From Streptomyces albicerus (lineage in GTDB: Bacteria > Actinomycetota > Actinomycetes > Streptomycetales > Streptomycetaceae), in contig NZ_VWMY01000070.1 in assembly GCF_008905045.1 (NCBI RefSeq), positions 1 to 50,962 on the forward strand: a stretch of 50,962 nt of DNA, given 5' to 3'. This document shows positions 16,685 to 25,562 of the stretch, in pieces; position 1 is the stretch's first letter; each line of letters begins with the position of its first letter. The position numbers and the translations under genes are program-made. The notes below the pieces were generated by a model that saw nothing but the letters and a program-made list of their open reading frames with translations, had not been told where the DNA came from and did not search any database.

Positions 16685-18160
16685 TCACGGTGCACGGTCG
16701 GCGATGCGGAACGCGTGGACGAGTTCGTGGGTGCCGGGGCCTGGGGTCTGGAGGCTGCGCTTCAGGAGCTGTTCGGCGGCGCGCAGGTGGGCGCGAACGG
16801 TAGTGCGGCTGATGCCGAGGTTCTGGGCCGTTCGCTGGGCATCGGTGCCGGCCTCGATCCAGGCTCGCAGGGTCTGGTGCACGGTGCGGTCCGTGCCGGA
16901 CTGCAGGGGTTGGAGGAAGGCGTGCGCCCAGGTGATGGCCGCTTCGGTGGACAGCAGACTGTCCACCGAAGGCGTCGGCAGCTGCTCGGTTACGGCGTTG
17001 TTGTCGGGTGGCGGGAGGTCGGTGATCGCCAGGGCCAGGGCGAGTTCGGCGCGGCTGTGAGGGTCCTGCAGGTTGAGGCCGAGGGCGTCTTGGGCACGCG
17101 TCAGGTGGGCGGTGACGGTGTTGCGGCTGATGTCGAGCAGCCGCGCCACACCGGAGCGGGGAAAGTTCAGGGCCAGGCTGGTGATGTCGAGGGTGAGCCG
17201 GGGGGCCTTTCTGATCGGCTCCAGGAAGGCATGGGCCCAGGCGAGGGCTTGCCGACGGGGGAGCAGTCCGGCCAGCGGTGGCCGGCCGTGGTAGTCGGCT
17301 ATCTGGTCGGGCGTGTGGCAGGCGACGGCCAGGGCATGGCGGGCTTGATCGTAGGCCCGCGCGGTGGCCGGCAAGGACGCGGGGGCGCTGATGCCCAGCG
17401 CGTAGTGCGGGTTGTCTCGCACCAGCGCCCGCAAAGTCGCGGCCAGACCGCCGTCCACACTGTCGTCGTGGTCCATGGGCAGGAGACAGATGAGGTGGTC
17501 GTCGTAGACAGGGCAGCGCACCATCAGGCCGCGACCGTGATAGCCGGACGCATCCTGGTAGGCGTCGATGAGCCTGCCGCGGTCTGAGGGCGGGCAGCGC
17601 AGCAGGTGGATGCGCAGACGTTCAGCGTCCAGCAGCGGCGGAACGGCACCGGCCGTCATCCGGCGGGCCAGCGTCGGTTCTCCGGCCATCAGGGCCGTGA
17701 AGACCGCCAGGCGCAGCCGCGCTGCCGCCTGCTGGTAGCGCAGGGCGAGGTCGTCGGCCTGCCGGACACGGCGCAACACCTCGACCACGGCGCCGACATG
17801 GGACGCCAGCGCCAGCGCCTCGCGTGTCAGCGGCAGGGGGCTGCCCACCACCAGCACCGGACGCGGCACGTGCCGTCCCAGCGCTTCGCACCGCACATGG
17901 AACACGCCCACCCGCGAGGCCGCGGCGGCCAGCTGTCCGCTCGACAACTGCGTCAGCACCGGCTGGAGACCGGCAAGGATGTCCGGCGCGAGGCGGGCAG
18001 TGGACACCTCCACCGTGCCCGCGCGGTCGACCAGGGCGATCTCCGCGCCGAGCTGCCGCCCCAACCAGTCAATCAGCGTCTGCGAATCAAGATCGGCATC
18101 CTGGCAGACACGAGGCCTCAGCTGACGCAGCAATTCATCGAGTACCTGAGGTGTCGGCAC
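16685..18160 (-). CDS. PucR-type helix-turn-helix transcriptional regulator
   Basis: 491 residues from GTG 18160, chosen because a GGGGGAGAG ribosome site lies just upstream; the longer frame to 18211 has none. The N-terminal half resembles a sensor domain (LIDWLGRQLGAEIALVDRAG), and the middle is GGDEF/CdaR-like (DNPHYALGISAPASLPATAR, YDQARHALAVA). There are two C-terminal helix-turn-helix units: LALNFPRSGVARLLDISRNT with VTAHLTRAQDALGLNL, and RTAQNLGISRTTVRAHLRAA. A duplicated PucR-type HTH is uncommon, as one is usual. It is the only regulator inside the composite unit and may control its secreted cargo. Confidence 0.88.
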   Translation of the reverse strand: MPTPQVLDELLRQLRPRVCQDADLDSQTLIDWLGRQLGAEIALVDRAGTVEVSTARLAPDILAGLQPVLTQLSSGQLAAAASRVGVFHVRCEALGRHVPRPVLVVGSPLPLTREALALASHVGAVVEVLRRVRQADDLALRYQQAAARLRLAVFTALMAGEPTLARRMTAGAVPPLLDAERLRIHLLRCPPSDRGRLIDAYQDASGYHGRGLMVRCPVYDDHLICLLPMDHDDSVDGGLAATLRALVRDNPHYALGISAPASLPATARAYDQARHALAVACHTPDQIADYHGRPPLAGLLPRRQALAWAHAFLEPIRKAPRLTLDITSLALNFPRSGVARLLDISRNTVTAHLTRAQDALGLNLQDPHSRAELALALAITDLPPPDNNAVTEQLPTPSVDSLLSTEAAITWAHAFLQPLQSGTDRTVHQTLRAWIEAGTDAQRTAQNLGISRTTVRAHLRAAEQLLKRSLQTPGPGTHELVHAFRIADRAP

Positions 18161-18339
18161 GGCTCTCCCCCGCCAGCTTGTCGGCCGCCTTGTCCGAGTC
18201 AGCCAGCGCACACCCCGGAATCTGAAGTACCGGCGGATCCCCGCGCGGTGCTCCTTGAGCGCCTGGCCGGCCCGCTCGTGCAGCGCCAGATCCTACGGTG
18301 AAACCTTCCACTCTCAGGACGACGAAGGCCTCACCCGCA

Positions 18340-18658
18340 GGTGGGCCACGCCGGTCCGTCCCGATGCTCCCACCGAAGCCCGTCCCAGCCACTCCGGCTC
18401 GCCTACACCGACGCCCTGGAAAACGAACGCGCGATCACCGCGGCCGCGTTCTGGCACCGGGCCGTCGCGTTCTTCGCCGCCTGCGACTACACGTCCGAGC
18501 GCGAACGCCGCGCCGCGCTCGGAGGCCGACCGCCGATCAGCCGGACTTCGGGGAGCGACAACCGGATGGTGTTCGACGAGTCTCCAGAGCCGCTCGACAC
18601 CGTCCCACAGCAGCTCACGTTCGAGGACGCCGTGGAACCAACCTCATGAGATGGCACA
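18340..18658 (+). pseudogene. IS481-family transposase, internally deleted (copy B)
   Basis: The plus-strand frame contains the region after the first catalytic Asp (RLAYTDALENERAITAAAFW, HRAVAFFAA), joined directly to the extreme C-terminal region (ERERRAALGGRPPISRTSG) and the end QQLTFEDAVEPTS. About 120-150 residues that hold the rest of the DDE core are missing at the join (about 18480-18500). The nucleotide end matches copy A in inverted orientation. Confidence 0.75.
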
Positions 18659-18664
18659 CCTAGC
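18659..18664. repeat. target-site duplication, right (CCTAGC)
   Basis: Identical to 13144-13149 and abutting the ...GGCACA end of IS481 copy B. Confidence 0.75.
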
Positions 18665-18665
18665 C

Positions 18666-18694
18666 GACGGTTGATCAGAACGGCGAAATTCGAG
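18666..18694. repeat. 29-bp segment identical to 12628-12656
   Basis: The two stretches are identical over 29 bp and each lies directly to the right of the same CCT(A/G)GC sequence. Looser similarity continues to the MDICK / MAICK start codons. This is the right half of the disrupted repeat copy. Confidence 0.85.
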
Positions 18695-18870
18695 CTGAAG
18701 GCGGCAGCGACGGAATTCCTGACACTGGCCCGTGGACATCTGTAAGCGCGGTGGCTTGGTCCGAACGACGCTAGGCGCACACCCGCGACACCGCGTCGGC
18801 CGACCGGCCACACTCCCGGCCCGATCAGCAAACCGGCTCTCGTCCATGGGGCAGCGCTTTCCGGCAGCCG

Positions 18871-19461
18871 CTACTGATCCGGGTCGGGCGGCTGGTCATA
18901 GGGGCTCAGGAGCCCTTCGATGCGCCGGTTGTTGATGGACTGCCGGTCGTACAGGCACTTCGCGTACCGGCTCAGCAGGACCTCGACGCTGTTGCCCGCC
19001 CGCTGGGCGACCTCGGCCGGGTCCGCGCCCGCGCACAGCCGGGTGGACAGCGCCGAGTGCCGCAGGTCGTACGGCCGCTTCGCGAGCGGGGTGCTGGTGA
19101 GCGCGGGTGGCAGGGCGAGGTCGCGGGTTTCGTGCCAGACCCGGTGGTAGGTGGTGTAGTTGATGATGCCGCCGCGTTCGCTGAAGTACAGTCGGCCGTC
19201 GTCGGCCGTGCCAGAGGTGGCGACGTGCTCGCACCACAGGGCCACCAGATTCGGCGGCAGCGGCACCACCCGCGTCTCGCCCGGCGGGCGGTTCTTCAGC
19301 CCGCGCTCGTCGTGGTACTGGCCGGTGTCGGTCCATCGCTTGCCCGCCTGCGGCAGGATACGATGCACGATCACCCGTCCCCAACCCGTTCTGGGCAGGC
19401 GGCAGTCCGGCAGAACCACCGCAACCGCCTCCTCCGGACGCAGGCCCGCGTACGCAACTCT
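18871..19461 (-). pseudogene. tyrosine recombinase / phage-type integrase, catalytic-domain remnant
   Basis: Minus-strand frame with the catalytic domain of a tyrosine integrase: AYAGLRPEEAVAVVLPDC (first catalytic Arg), KNRPPGETRVVPLPPNLVAL, YFSERGGIINYTTYHRVWHE, RPYDLRHSALSTRLCAGADP (HxxR equivalent) and LLSRYAKCLYDRQ (catalytic Tyr), ending at 18871. The N-terminal arm-binding and core-binding parts are absent; upstream of about 19461 the frame reads unrelated sequence. It is a relic of an integrative element. An excisionase-like gene at 21272 may belong to the same ancestor. Confidence 0.8.
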
Positions 19462-19789
19462 GCCACTCGCAGCCGACAAGCTCCCCGAAAACCTCGACAA
19501 GTCCCGCTCCGATCGAGTCTCAGCAGAGCACCGACCTGCCCACCCAGCGATCTGACTCACTGTCAATGAGCAAGATCAACGAGCGTCAAGACATCGCCCG
19601 TAACGCCCACACCGCACATAATGCACACGACAAAACCGCAGATCAGGAGCCCTTGGCGACAGGTTCCAGAATCGCCACGCACTCCACGTGATGAGTCATC
19701 GAAAACACATCAAATTCGAGGACAGGAGTTCGGACTGCCGGCCTCGGTGACCTCCACATGCGCCTCCCCGCCACACTCCACATCAGAGC
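19462..19789. other. 328 bp without a recognisable gene
   Basis: Contains locally AT-richer sequence for this genome (about 19560-19740), with no start-ribosome-site combination and no clear repeat. It separates the integrase relic from the DUF6308-like gene. Confidence 0.4.
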
Positions 19790-20463
19790 TCAGCTCGTCG
19801 GGACCTGACCCTGCCGGCCTTGATGCATCCAGGCGATGACGTCGAACACGCGCAGGACGCCGATGTCCTCGCCGATACCCGCCTTGTCGCGGAGACAGAC
19901 CAACTGATCGCGGAAAGCGCCGTTGTCCGCCCGCAGGGCCGCAGCCAGCGCGGCCCAGAAGGAGTGGTCCGCCTTCGGCCGCTCGAACAGCTGCTTGATG
20001 CGGATGTCGTAGATGGGGATGAGGTAAAGACGCTTGCGGGCCAGCAATTTGCCTGCGACAACCAGGCCGCTGCCGTCGGGCTTGCTGGGGTACTGCTTGC
20101 TGCCGGCCAGGCGTTTCCACAGCTCCCACGCGGGTCCGCCCTCCTCCGTGAGCGCATCGCTTCCAGGATGCTCCAAGCGCGCGTCACGAGGGATGGGCGA
20201 CAGCAGGCGCGCCCAGTGCCCGTCGGGGTCGGTCAGCAAGTTCATCGCCCCGTGCGGCTCGAGGGAGACACTGAGCGTAGTGATTGCCACCATGTCGTTG
20301 CTGTCGAAGCATGGCTCGGCGTCCCCGCCCCCGCCAGGCGCTCGAAGTGCGCGCCGGAATAGTACAGGTCACTGCTTGAGCGTCGTCGGGTGAAGTACTC
20401 GACCAGCAGGCGCACGGCCTTCTCGTCGTCCCAGTAGACCCCCGGGATCTTCAGTCCGATCAC
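19790..20463 (-). pseudogene. DUF6308-like protein, frameshifted
   Basis: From GTG 20463 one frame reads LKIPGVYWDDEKAVRLLVEY and YYSGAHFERLAGAG. The protein then resumes in another frame as SNDMVAITTLSVSLEPHGAM, continuing with PAWELWKRLAG, VVAGKLLARKRLYLIPIYDI and RVFDVIAWMHQ to 19790. The indel lies in a run of G and C (about 20310-20335), a typical site for both replication slippage and sequencing error. Joined, it is about 220 residues, the normal size for proteins annotated DUF6308, whose biochemical role is unknown. The family name is from memory of the KLLARKRP and WM signatures. Confidence 0.7.
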
Positions 20464-21271
20464 CGAGAGGCCCCGAACTCCCGTACGACCAGTGCTGTGT
20501 CGGTGGACGGTACACCAGCTGGAGACCATACGGTGACTTGGGCGAAAGTCGCCGCCAACGCGTACGCCGGTGCTACGCCGTTTTGAGGCGTGGGGTGGCT
20601 TCTAGAACGTCGTCCAGACGTGGGTGTCGGCGCCGTTGCCGAAGGAGTAGCGGAAGGCCGGGGCAGTTACGGCACCGAGCTGGACAGGCGTTTCCTGCTG
20701 GAGGGGGCAGCAGGAACGGGCCCGGGCTGCAACAGCTGGTCCGCACGAGTGGGCGCATTTGAGCCCAGACAGCTTCGAAGCGGAGCAACATAGCGCGGGA
20801 TCGCCGGTTAGCCAAACCGGCAATCCCGCGGATCATCGATGGTCCACCGCCACTACCTGCCCCTACGTCGAAAGGAATCACCAAGACGGCTGTCACTTGA
20901 AAGCGTCGCGCGGCTGTCAGCACTCTGCGCTGCCGCAGAGCTCCTGCGGAACAGGAGCCGTGAGTGCTCAAGGTCCCGTAAGGCGCGTAGCAGCATCCCC
21001 TCCTCGCCCACCCCGTAGGGGCCGACTATCGCATCCCGAGTGCACCCGGGAATGAAGTCGACCTGCAACGGGGTGGCCTGCTCATCGGCATCAACCCTCA
21101 GCGCGTTCAATGCAGGTGACCTCACTTACGTCACTTGTTGTTTTGATCAATTCCCGGGCCGTCACCGTGATCCACTGACCCGCCAAAGGCATTGGCGCGA
21201 CACGTTTCGGCAGCTTCAAACCCCATCGGCTGCGCGCAAACCGCACCGTCTTAGCAACTGGAGAATCCGAA
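20464..21271. other. 808-bp intergenic stretch
   Basis: No convincing gene. A minus-strand frame ending at about 20602 has a gene-like tail (ETPVQLGAVTAPAFRYSFGN) without a credible N-terminus. A strong hairpin lies at 20794-20830. The segment 21120-21165 is AT-rich for this genome and may hold the promoter of the gene at 21272. Confidence 0.4.
20794..20830. terminator. strong hairpin, probably bidirectional terminator
   Basis: 16-bp arms (20794-20809 and 20815-20830) with one mismatch and a 5-nt loop. No T-tract. The gene it serves is unclear. Confidence 0.6.
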
Positions 21272-21547
21272 TTGCACGAACAGACCAACGAGGTGCAAGG
21301 CACCCGTTACAGCCCTACGCACATCCGCGCCACCTGGGACGGAACGGGGAGCGTGGAAGACGCCTCCAGGGCGTTGGGGTTCTCTCGGGCGAAGGGCTAC
21401 GACCTGGTGCGTCGCGGGGAGTTCCCGTGCCGCGTGCTACGCATCGGCCGTACGACACGTGTCGTCACCGCATCCTTGCTCCGCGTGCTGGAAACCGGAG
21501 AGCCGGAGTACAACGGTGCCCTCGCCGGACACTGCACGCCGTCGTAG
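21272..21547 (+). CDS. excisionase-like helix-turn-helix protein
   Basis: 91 residues from TTG 21272, with GGAGAA upstream as ribosome site. The core is a MerR/excisionase-type winged helix: SVEDASRALGFSRAKGYDLV, RRGEFPCRVLRIGRTTRVVT, ASLLRVLETG. This is the usual form of Xis/AlpA-like proteins in actinomycete integrative elements. In such elements xis and int are adjacent. Here an integrase relic lies 2 kb away in the opposite orientation, so the functional link is lost or never existed. A strong terminator follows 13 bp after the stop. Start choice is uncertain because TTG is rare. Confidence 0.72.
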   Translation: MHEQTNEVQGTRYSPTHIRATWDGTGSVEDASRALGFSRAKGYDLVRRGEFPCRVLRIGRTTRVVTASLLRVLETGEPEYNGALAGHCTPS

Positions 21548-21560
21548 CCCACCGCGCGCA

Positions 21561-21592
21561 GACGCCCCGCCGGAGCCTTCCGGCGGGGCGTC
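21561..21592 (+). terminator. terminator of the excisionase-like gene
   Basis: Perfect 14-bp stem (21561-21574 with 21579-21592) and a 4-nt loop, beginning 13 bp after the stop codon. Confidence 0.85.
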
Positions 21593-22149
21593 GTCGTCTC
21601 ACCCGCTCTCACACAGGTCTCACCAACTGTGCGGACTCCCCCGGAATGTGAGGCCCTGACCTGGCACTACGCACCTGTCATGGATCGACTGGACGCCCCT
21701 GGACGGTAGTTACGACCTGTGCCAGGTGGGACCGTCTTATCAGAGCGGCTTGGCCACCACCTGCGGCCACGACCGGCGGATTGTCGCCCTGCGGTAGCAG
21801 CGGGCGGGCTTCAGCGTGCAGGGCAGTGCTGGCCGGTGCCACTGTCTGGCCGGGAGTACGAGCGGTTGCCGCAGGGCCCGACCGCTACCGCGGCCGGGCC
21901 ACCGTCCCGGGCAAAACAAGATCCCAGCCATTCCCGCGCCACCGACTCAGACGAGCTGTCCATGGCCGTTCTGTGAGCAGGTCAGCGACGCGATGCCGCT
22001 GTACCACCAGCAGACCAAGAACCTGGCCGGTTTCTGTTCAAAGCGGAGCCGGTCCTGGTTCACCGATCGCCAACTCGCAGGATGAGACTCCCCCGCCTTC
22101 ATGCACCCCTGACACACCCATCTGATCTGTGCATATAGGGACGCGAGGC
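21593..22149. other. 557 bp without a recognisable intact gene
   Basis: Short open frames only, none with start signals or family motifs. It leads into the IS701 relic at 22150 and probably contains its eroded surroundings. Confidence 0.35.
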
Positions 22150-22570
22150 AGTCAGAGGCAGCCAGAGGCAGTTACTCGCGGTAGTAGGCGATCTCGTCCT
22201 GGTGGGCAATGCTGTGGCGGGCCATAACCCACCGCTGGTGAGTGGGCTGTCGCCGTCGAAGACGCTGATCGTCGGTAGGCGGGCGGCTGCCCAGTCGTAG
22301 ATGCGGGGCCTTGGCTCCGTCACCGCAGGAGAGCCGCTCCCAGGCTTCGTCAGGGACGTCACCGATGAGCTGGTCGATACGCCAGCAGCCGACGAGGGAC
22401 TTGACCTGCTGCGACTTCGAGCCGAAGACGGACGGAGGACCCGGGGTCCATCAGATCGGCATCACCAGATACGCCGCGGTCCGCCAGTGCCCGCAGCGCG
22501 TTCCTGGCCGCCATCACGGCATCAACCGTCGGTACAGCCGCAGCCGAGGCATGAACTTGACCGTGCCGCA
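22150..22570 (-). pseudogene. IS701-family transposase fragment
   Basis: The minus strand encodes IGDVPDEAWERLSCGDGAKA, PRIYDWAAARLP and ISVFDGDSPLTSGGLW, the conserved segment that precedes the C-terminal Glu in IS701-type transposases. An upstream piece in another frame reads FGSKSQQVKSLVGCWRIDQL. Frames change at about 22360 and the ends are missing. It is a different copy from the fragment at 13319, since they cover different parts of the protein. Confidence 0.65.
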
Positions 22571-22674
22571 CCGACGGACGCCCCTCGGGCTCGCCGTGAG
22601 CAACTGCGGCGCGCTCCCCTCAAGGCGGCGAACTCCACGGACGGCCCGTAGGATCCAGTGGAGTGACCGCTGGG

Positions 22675-23943
22675 TCATGCGAGTTCATCACCGTCCCGGT
22701 CGCTTCCCGCCAGCACCAGCACGGCCGTGCCCGCCACGACCGTCGAGGCGGCCATGGCCACGGCCATGGGGAGCGCGGTGTTCTCTCCGCCCAGTCCGAC
22801 CAGCGGGGAGACGGTCGCGGCCAGACCGAATTGCAGAGCCCCGAGGATCGCCGACGCGCTGCCCGCCGCCTGCGGGGCCCGGGCGACGGCGAGCGCCGTG
22901 GCGTTGGCCGCGATCAGACCGAGCGAAGACACCGTCACGAAGACCAGCGGGACGGCGACGTCGCGGACGAGCAGTCCGGTGCCGGCGAGCAGGCACAGCG
23001 TCGTGGCGCACACCGCCATGACGACGAGGCCGACGCGCAGCAGGAGACGGGCGCCGAAGCGCCGGACGATCCTCCGGTTGAGGGCGCTGGTGGCAGTGAA
23101 CCCGATGGCGTTGGCAGCCAGGATCACCGCGTAGGTCCCGATCGAGAGACCGAAGACGTTCTGGTAGACGAACGGCGACGCCGCGAGGTAGCTGAACAGG
23201 GTGCCGAACCCGAAGGCGAAGGCAAAGGCGTAACCGAGGAACGGGCGGTCGGCGAGGACGGTGCCGGTACGGCGGAGGGTGGTGGCGAGCCCTCCGCCGC
23301 TCCGCCGGTCGTGCGGCAGAGTCTCGGGGACCAGGAAGAGCGCGCCGAGGAACGTCAGGGCCGCCAGGCCCGCGAGGACGAGGAAGATCCCGCGCCAGCC
23401 GACGGCACCAACCAGTGCTCCGCCGATCAGCGGGGCGACGACCGGTGCCACGCCGGCCGTCATCATCAGCAGTCCGTACGCCCGGGCCGCACCCGCCCCG
23501 CGCGCCCGGTCCCCGACCACGGCACGGGCGATGACGATCCCGGCGGCGCCGCTGACGCCGTGCACGAAACGGGCCGCGACGAGCAGTCCGACGGAGGGTG
23601 CCACAGCGCAGAGCAGCCCCGCGAGCACGCTCACCGCGGTCCCGGCCAGCAGCGGCCGACGCCGGCCCCAACGGTCCGACAGCGGCCCGATGACCAGTTG
23701 CCCGACGGCCAGGCCGGTCATGAACGCGGTCAGCGTCAGCTGGACGCCGGTGGCCGAGGCATGCAGGTCACGCGCCATGCGCGGAAACGCCGACAGATAC
23801 ATGTCGATGGCCAGCGGGGAGACTCCGTAGGCCAGGGCCAGCGCCAGCAGCATCGTGGCCGGCAGGTCCGCTCCGTGTTCCACGGGTGCGGTACAGCGGT
23901 TGAGCCGTTCGGAACGTGCCCGCCTCGCGCGCATGGCCGTCAC
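22675..23943 (-). CDS. MFS multidrug efflux transporter, Bcr/CflA type
   Basis: 422-residue, 12-helix major facilitator. The DHA1/Bcr-CflA hallmarks are IDMYLSAFPRMARDL in helix 1, LVIGPLSDRWGRRRPLL (motif A) after helix 2, and ARAVVGDRARGAGAARAYGL. It probably exports a toxic substrate or product, or a drug. The GTG start at 23943 overlaps the stop of the aldehyde dehydrogenase gene by 4 bp (GTGA), so it is translated with the ring-cleavage genes upstream. Export of an aromatic compound by this operon is inference from that coupling. It ends next to the IS relics on its left and marks the border of the catabolic island. Confidence 0.94.
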   Translation of the reverse strand: MTAMRARRARSERLNRCTAPVEHGADLPATMLLALALAYGVSPLAIDMYLSAFPRMARDLHASATGVQLTLTAFMTGLAVGQLVIGPLSDRWGRRRPLLAGTAVSVLAGLLCAVAPSVGLLVAARFVHGVSGAAGIVIARAVVGDRARGAGAARAYGLLMMTAGVAPVVAPLIGGALVGAVGWRGIFLVLAGLAALTFLGALFLVPETLPHDRRSGGGLATTLRRTGTVLADRPFLGYAFAFAFGFGTLFSYLAASPFVYQNVFGLSIGTYAVILAANAIGFTATSALNRRIVRRFGARLLLRVGLVVMAVCATTLCLLAGTGLLVRDVAVPLVFVTVSSLGLIAANATALAVARAPQAAGSASAILGALQFGLAATVSPLVGLGGENTALPMAVAMAASTVVAGTAVLVLAGSDRDGDELA

Positions 23944-25517
23944 GCGGAGTCGGCCGGCGGCCGCGCGTGCCCGTTCCGGAGTGAGTCCAGCAGCCTCGGT
24001 GATGCCTGAAGTGCCGTTCGCTGCATCAGGTCCACGACACCACGGGTGCCCCCCATTTCCGATCCCCCGCCGGCCCGGCCCGGGCCGCCGTGGCGCAGAG
24101 CGGGGAGCGGGGATCCGTGCCCGGTGGTCTGCGTCATGTTCGTCGAGTCCAGCAGGTGGAGCCGCCCGTGCCAGGGGGCCGTCTCCCGGACGAAGGCGGT
24201 CGTCCAGGCGAGGTCGTCGCCGACCACGGAGGCGGCGAGGCTGCCTCGGCCGCGCGCGACCAGGTCCGTGGCGTGGGCCGTGTCGCGGTACGCCAGCACG
24301 GTCGCGGCCGGCCCGAACGGTTCGACCTCGTGGGGTGCCGAGGCGTCGGGGTCCGCGGAGATCAACAGCGTGTCCAGGAAGGCGCCCCGCTCCGGGTCGG
24401 CGTCCACCACGCGCACCTTGCCCGGGTCGCCGTACACGAAGCGGCCGGACTCGGCGATGGCGCGCACCGCCCGCCGTACGTCGTCGCGCTGCTCCAGGCT
24501 GACGACCGCCCCCATCCGGACGCCCTCCGCTCCGGGGTTGCCGATGGTCACCCCTGCCAGCTCGGCCGAGATCGCGTCCAGGGCGGCGAGTTCACGCTCG
24601 CGCGGAACGAGGACCCGGCGGATCGCGGTGCACTTCTGGCCCGCCTTGACCGTCATCTCGGTGACGACCTCACGGACGAATGCCTCGAACAGCGGGGATC
24701 CGGGTGCGACGTCCGGGGCCAGCACGATGGCGTTGACGGAGTCGGCCTCCGCGTTGAACCGGACGGAGCGCGCCACCAGATTCGGGTGTGTGCGCAGGGT
24801 CGCGGCGGTGGCGGCCGAGCCGGTGAAGGAGAGCACGTCCTGTTCGTGGAGCAGATCGAGCGCCGTGCGCACCGAGCCCACAACCAGCTGCAGGGCACCG
24901 GGCGGCAGGACCTCGGCCTCGGCCACGATCCGGACGAGGTGTTCGCTGAGGTACGCGGTGGGCGTGGCCGGCTTCACCACGCTCGGCATGCCGGCCAGCA
25001 CAGCCTGCGCCAGCTTCTCCAGCGGCGCCCAGACCGGGAAGTTGAAGGCGTTCACCTGGAGCATCAGGCCTGGTGAGGGGGAGACGAGATGGACGCCGAG
25101 GAAGTCCTCACCGCGCGCGAGGCGTTCGGTGGGGCCCTCCAGCAGGTAGGGGGCGTCCGGGAGTTCAGCCCTGGCCCGGGCGGCGTAGTCGCGCAGGACG
25201 CGGACGCCGCCGTCGACGTCGTACCGGGCGTCCGTGAGGGTCGCTCCGGCTCGGGCCGACAGCGAGTAGAGCTCCTCGCGGCGGGCCCGGACGGCGGCGG
25301 CGACCGCGTCCAGGAGGTCGGCTCGCTGCGGGAAGGTGAGGTCGCGCAGGGCGGGACCGCCGACGCGTCGTGCGTGGGCGAACGCCCCGGCGACGTCGAG
25401 CCCTTCGGAGGAGACGTGGCAGACCGTCTCGCCGGTGACCGCGTCGCGTACGGCCACCGCCGACGCGGGCGTGACCGTGGGGGTGACCCAGGTGTCCTGC
25501 AGAAAACTCTGGAGCAT
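23940..25517 (-). CDS. PaaZ/BoxD-like aldehyde dehydrogenase
   Basis: 525 residues from ATG 25517, corresponding to the aldehyde dehydrogenase domain of PaaZ-type proteins, which oxidise CoA-linked or ring-opened semialdehydes. Visible: SPGLMLQVNAFNFPVWAPLE, SFTGSAATAATLRTH, the catalytic Glu region FNAEADSVNAIVLAPD, and the catalytic Cys in VKAGQKCTAIRRVLVPRE. The C-terminus PALRHGGPGRAGGGSEMGG with LMQRTALQASP is diagnostic of the PaaZ/PaaN group. The MaoC hydratase domain of full PaaZ is absent. It is 45 bp downstream of the extradiol dioxygenase and overlaps the MFS gene. It probably oxidises the semialdehyde from ring cleavage. Confidence 0.93.
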   Translation of the reverse strand: MLQSFLQDTWVTPTVTPASAVAVRDAVTGETVCHVSSEGLDVAGAFAHARRVGGPALRDLTFPQRADLLDAVAAAVRARREELYSLSARAGATLTDARYDVDGGVRVLRDYAARARAELPDAPYLLEGPTERLARGEDFLGVHLVSPSPGLMLQVNAFNFPVWAPLEKLAQAVLAGMPSVVKPATPTAYLSEHLVRIVAEAEVLPPGALQLVVGSVRTALDLLHEQDVLSFTGSAATAATLRTHPNLVARSVRFNAEADSVNAIVLAPDVAPGSPLFEAFVREVVTEMTVKAGQKCTAIRRVLVPRERELAALDAISAELAGVTIGNPGAEGVRMGAVVSLEQRDDVRRAVRAIAESGRFVYGDPGKVRVVDADPERGAFLDTLLISADPDASAPHEVEPFGPAATVLAYRDTAHATDLVARGRGSLAASVVGDDLAWTTAFVRETAPWHGRLHLLDSTNMTQTTGHGSPLPALRHGGPGRAGGGSEMGGTRGVVDLMQRTALQASPRLLDSLRNGHARPPADSA

Positions 25518-25562
25518 GGGATACGGCTGCTTTCGTCGAGGGCGGCTGGAGGTGAAGGGCTA

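Larger units (their letters stand above)
13150..18658. mobile_element. composite-transposon-like unit bounded by inverted IS481-type ends
   Basis: The outer ends are inverted repeats: TGTGGTGTCTCAGGACG at 13150 and, on the complement from 18658, TGTGCCATCTCATGAGG. Both lead into GTTGGTTCCACGGCGTC and into the C-terminal codons of an IS481-type transposase (FEDAVEPTS). CCTAGC flanks both sides. Removing the unit plus one CCTAGC rejoins a sequence that matches the uninterrupted paralogue at 12612-12656. Between the ends lie an IS701 fragment, two secreted proteins, a lipoprotein and a PucR-type regulator. Both IS copies are damaged, so the unit is now immobile unless helped in trans. Confidence 0.72.
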
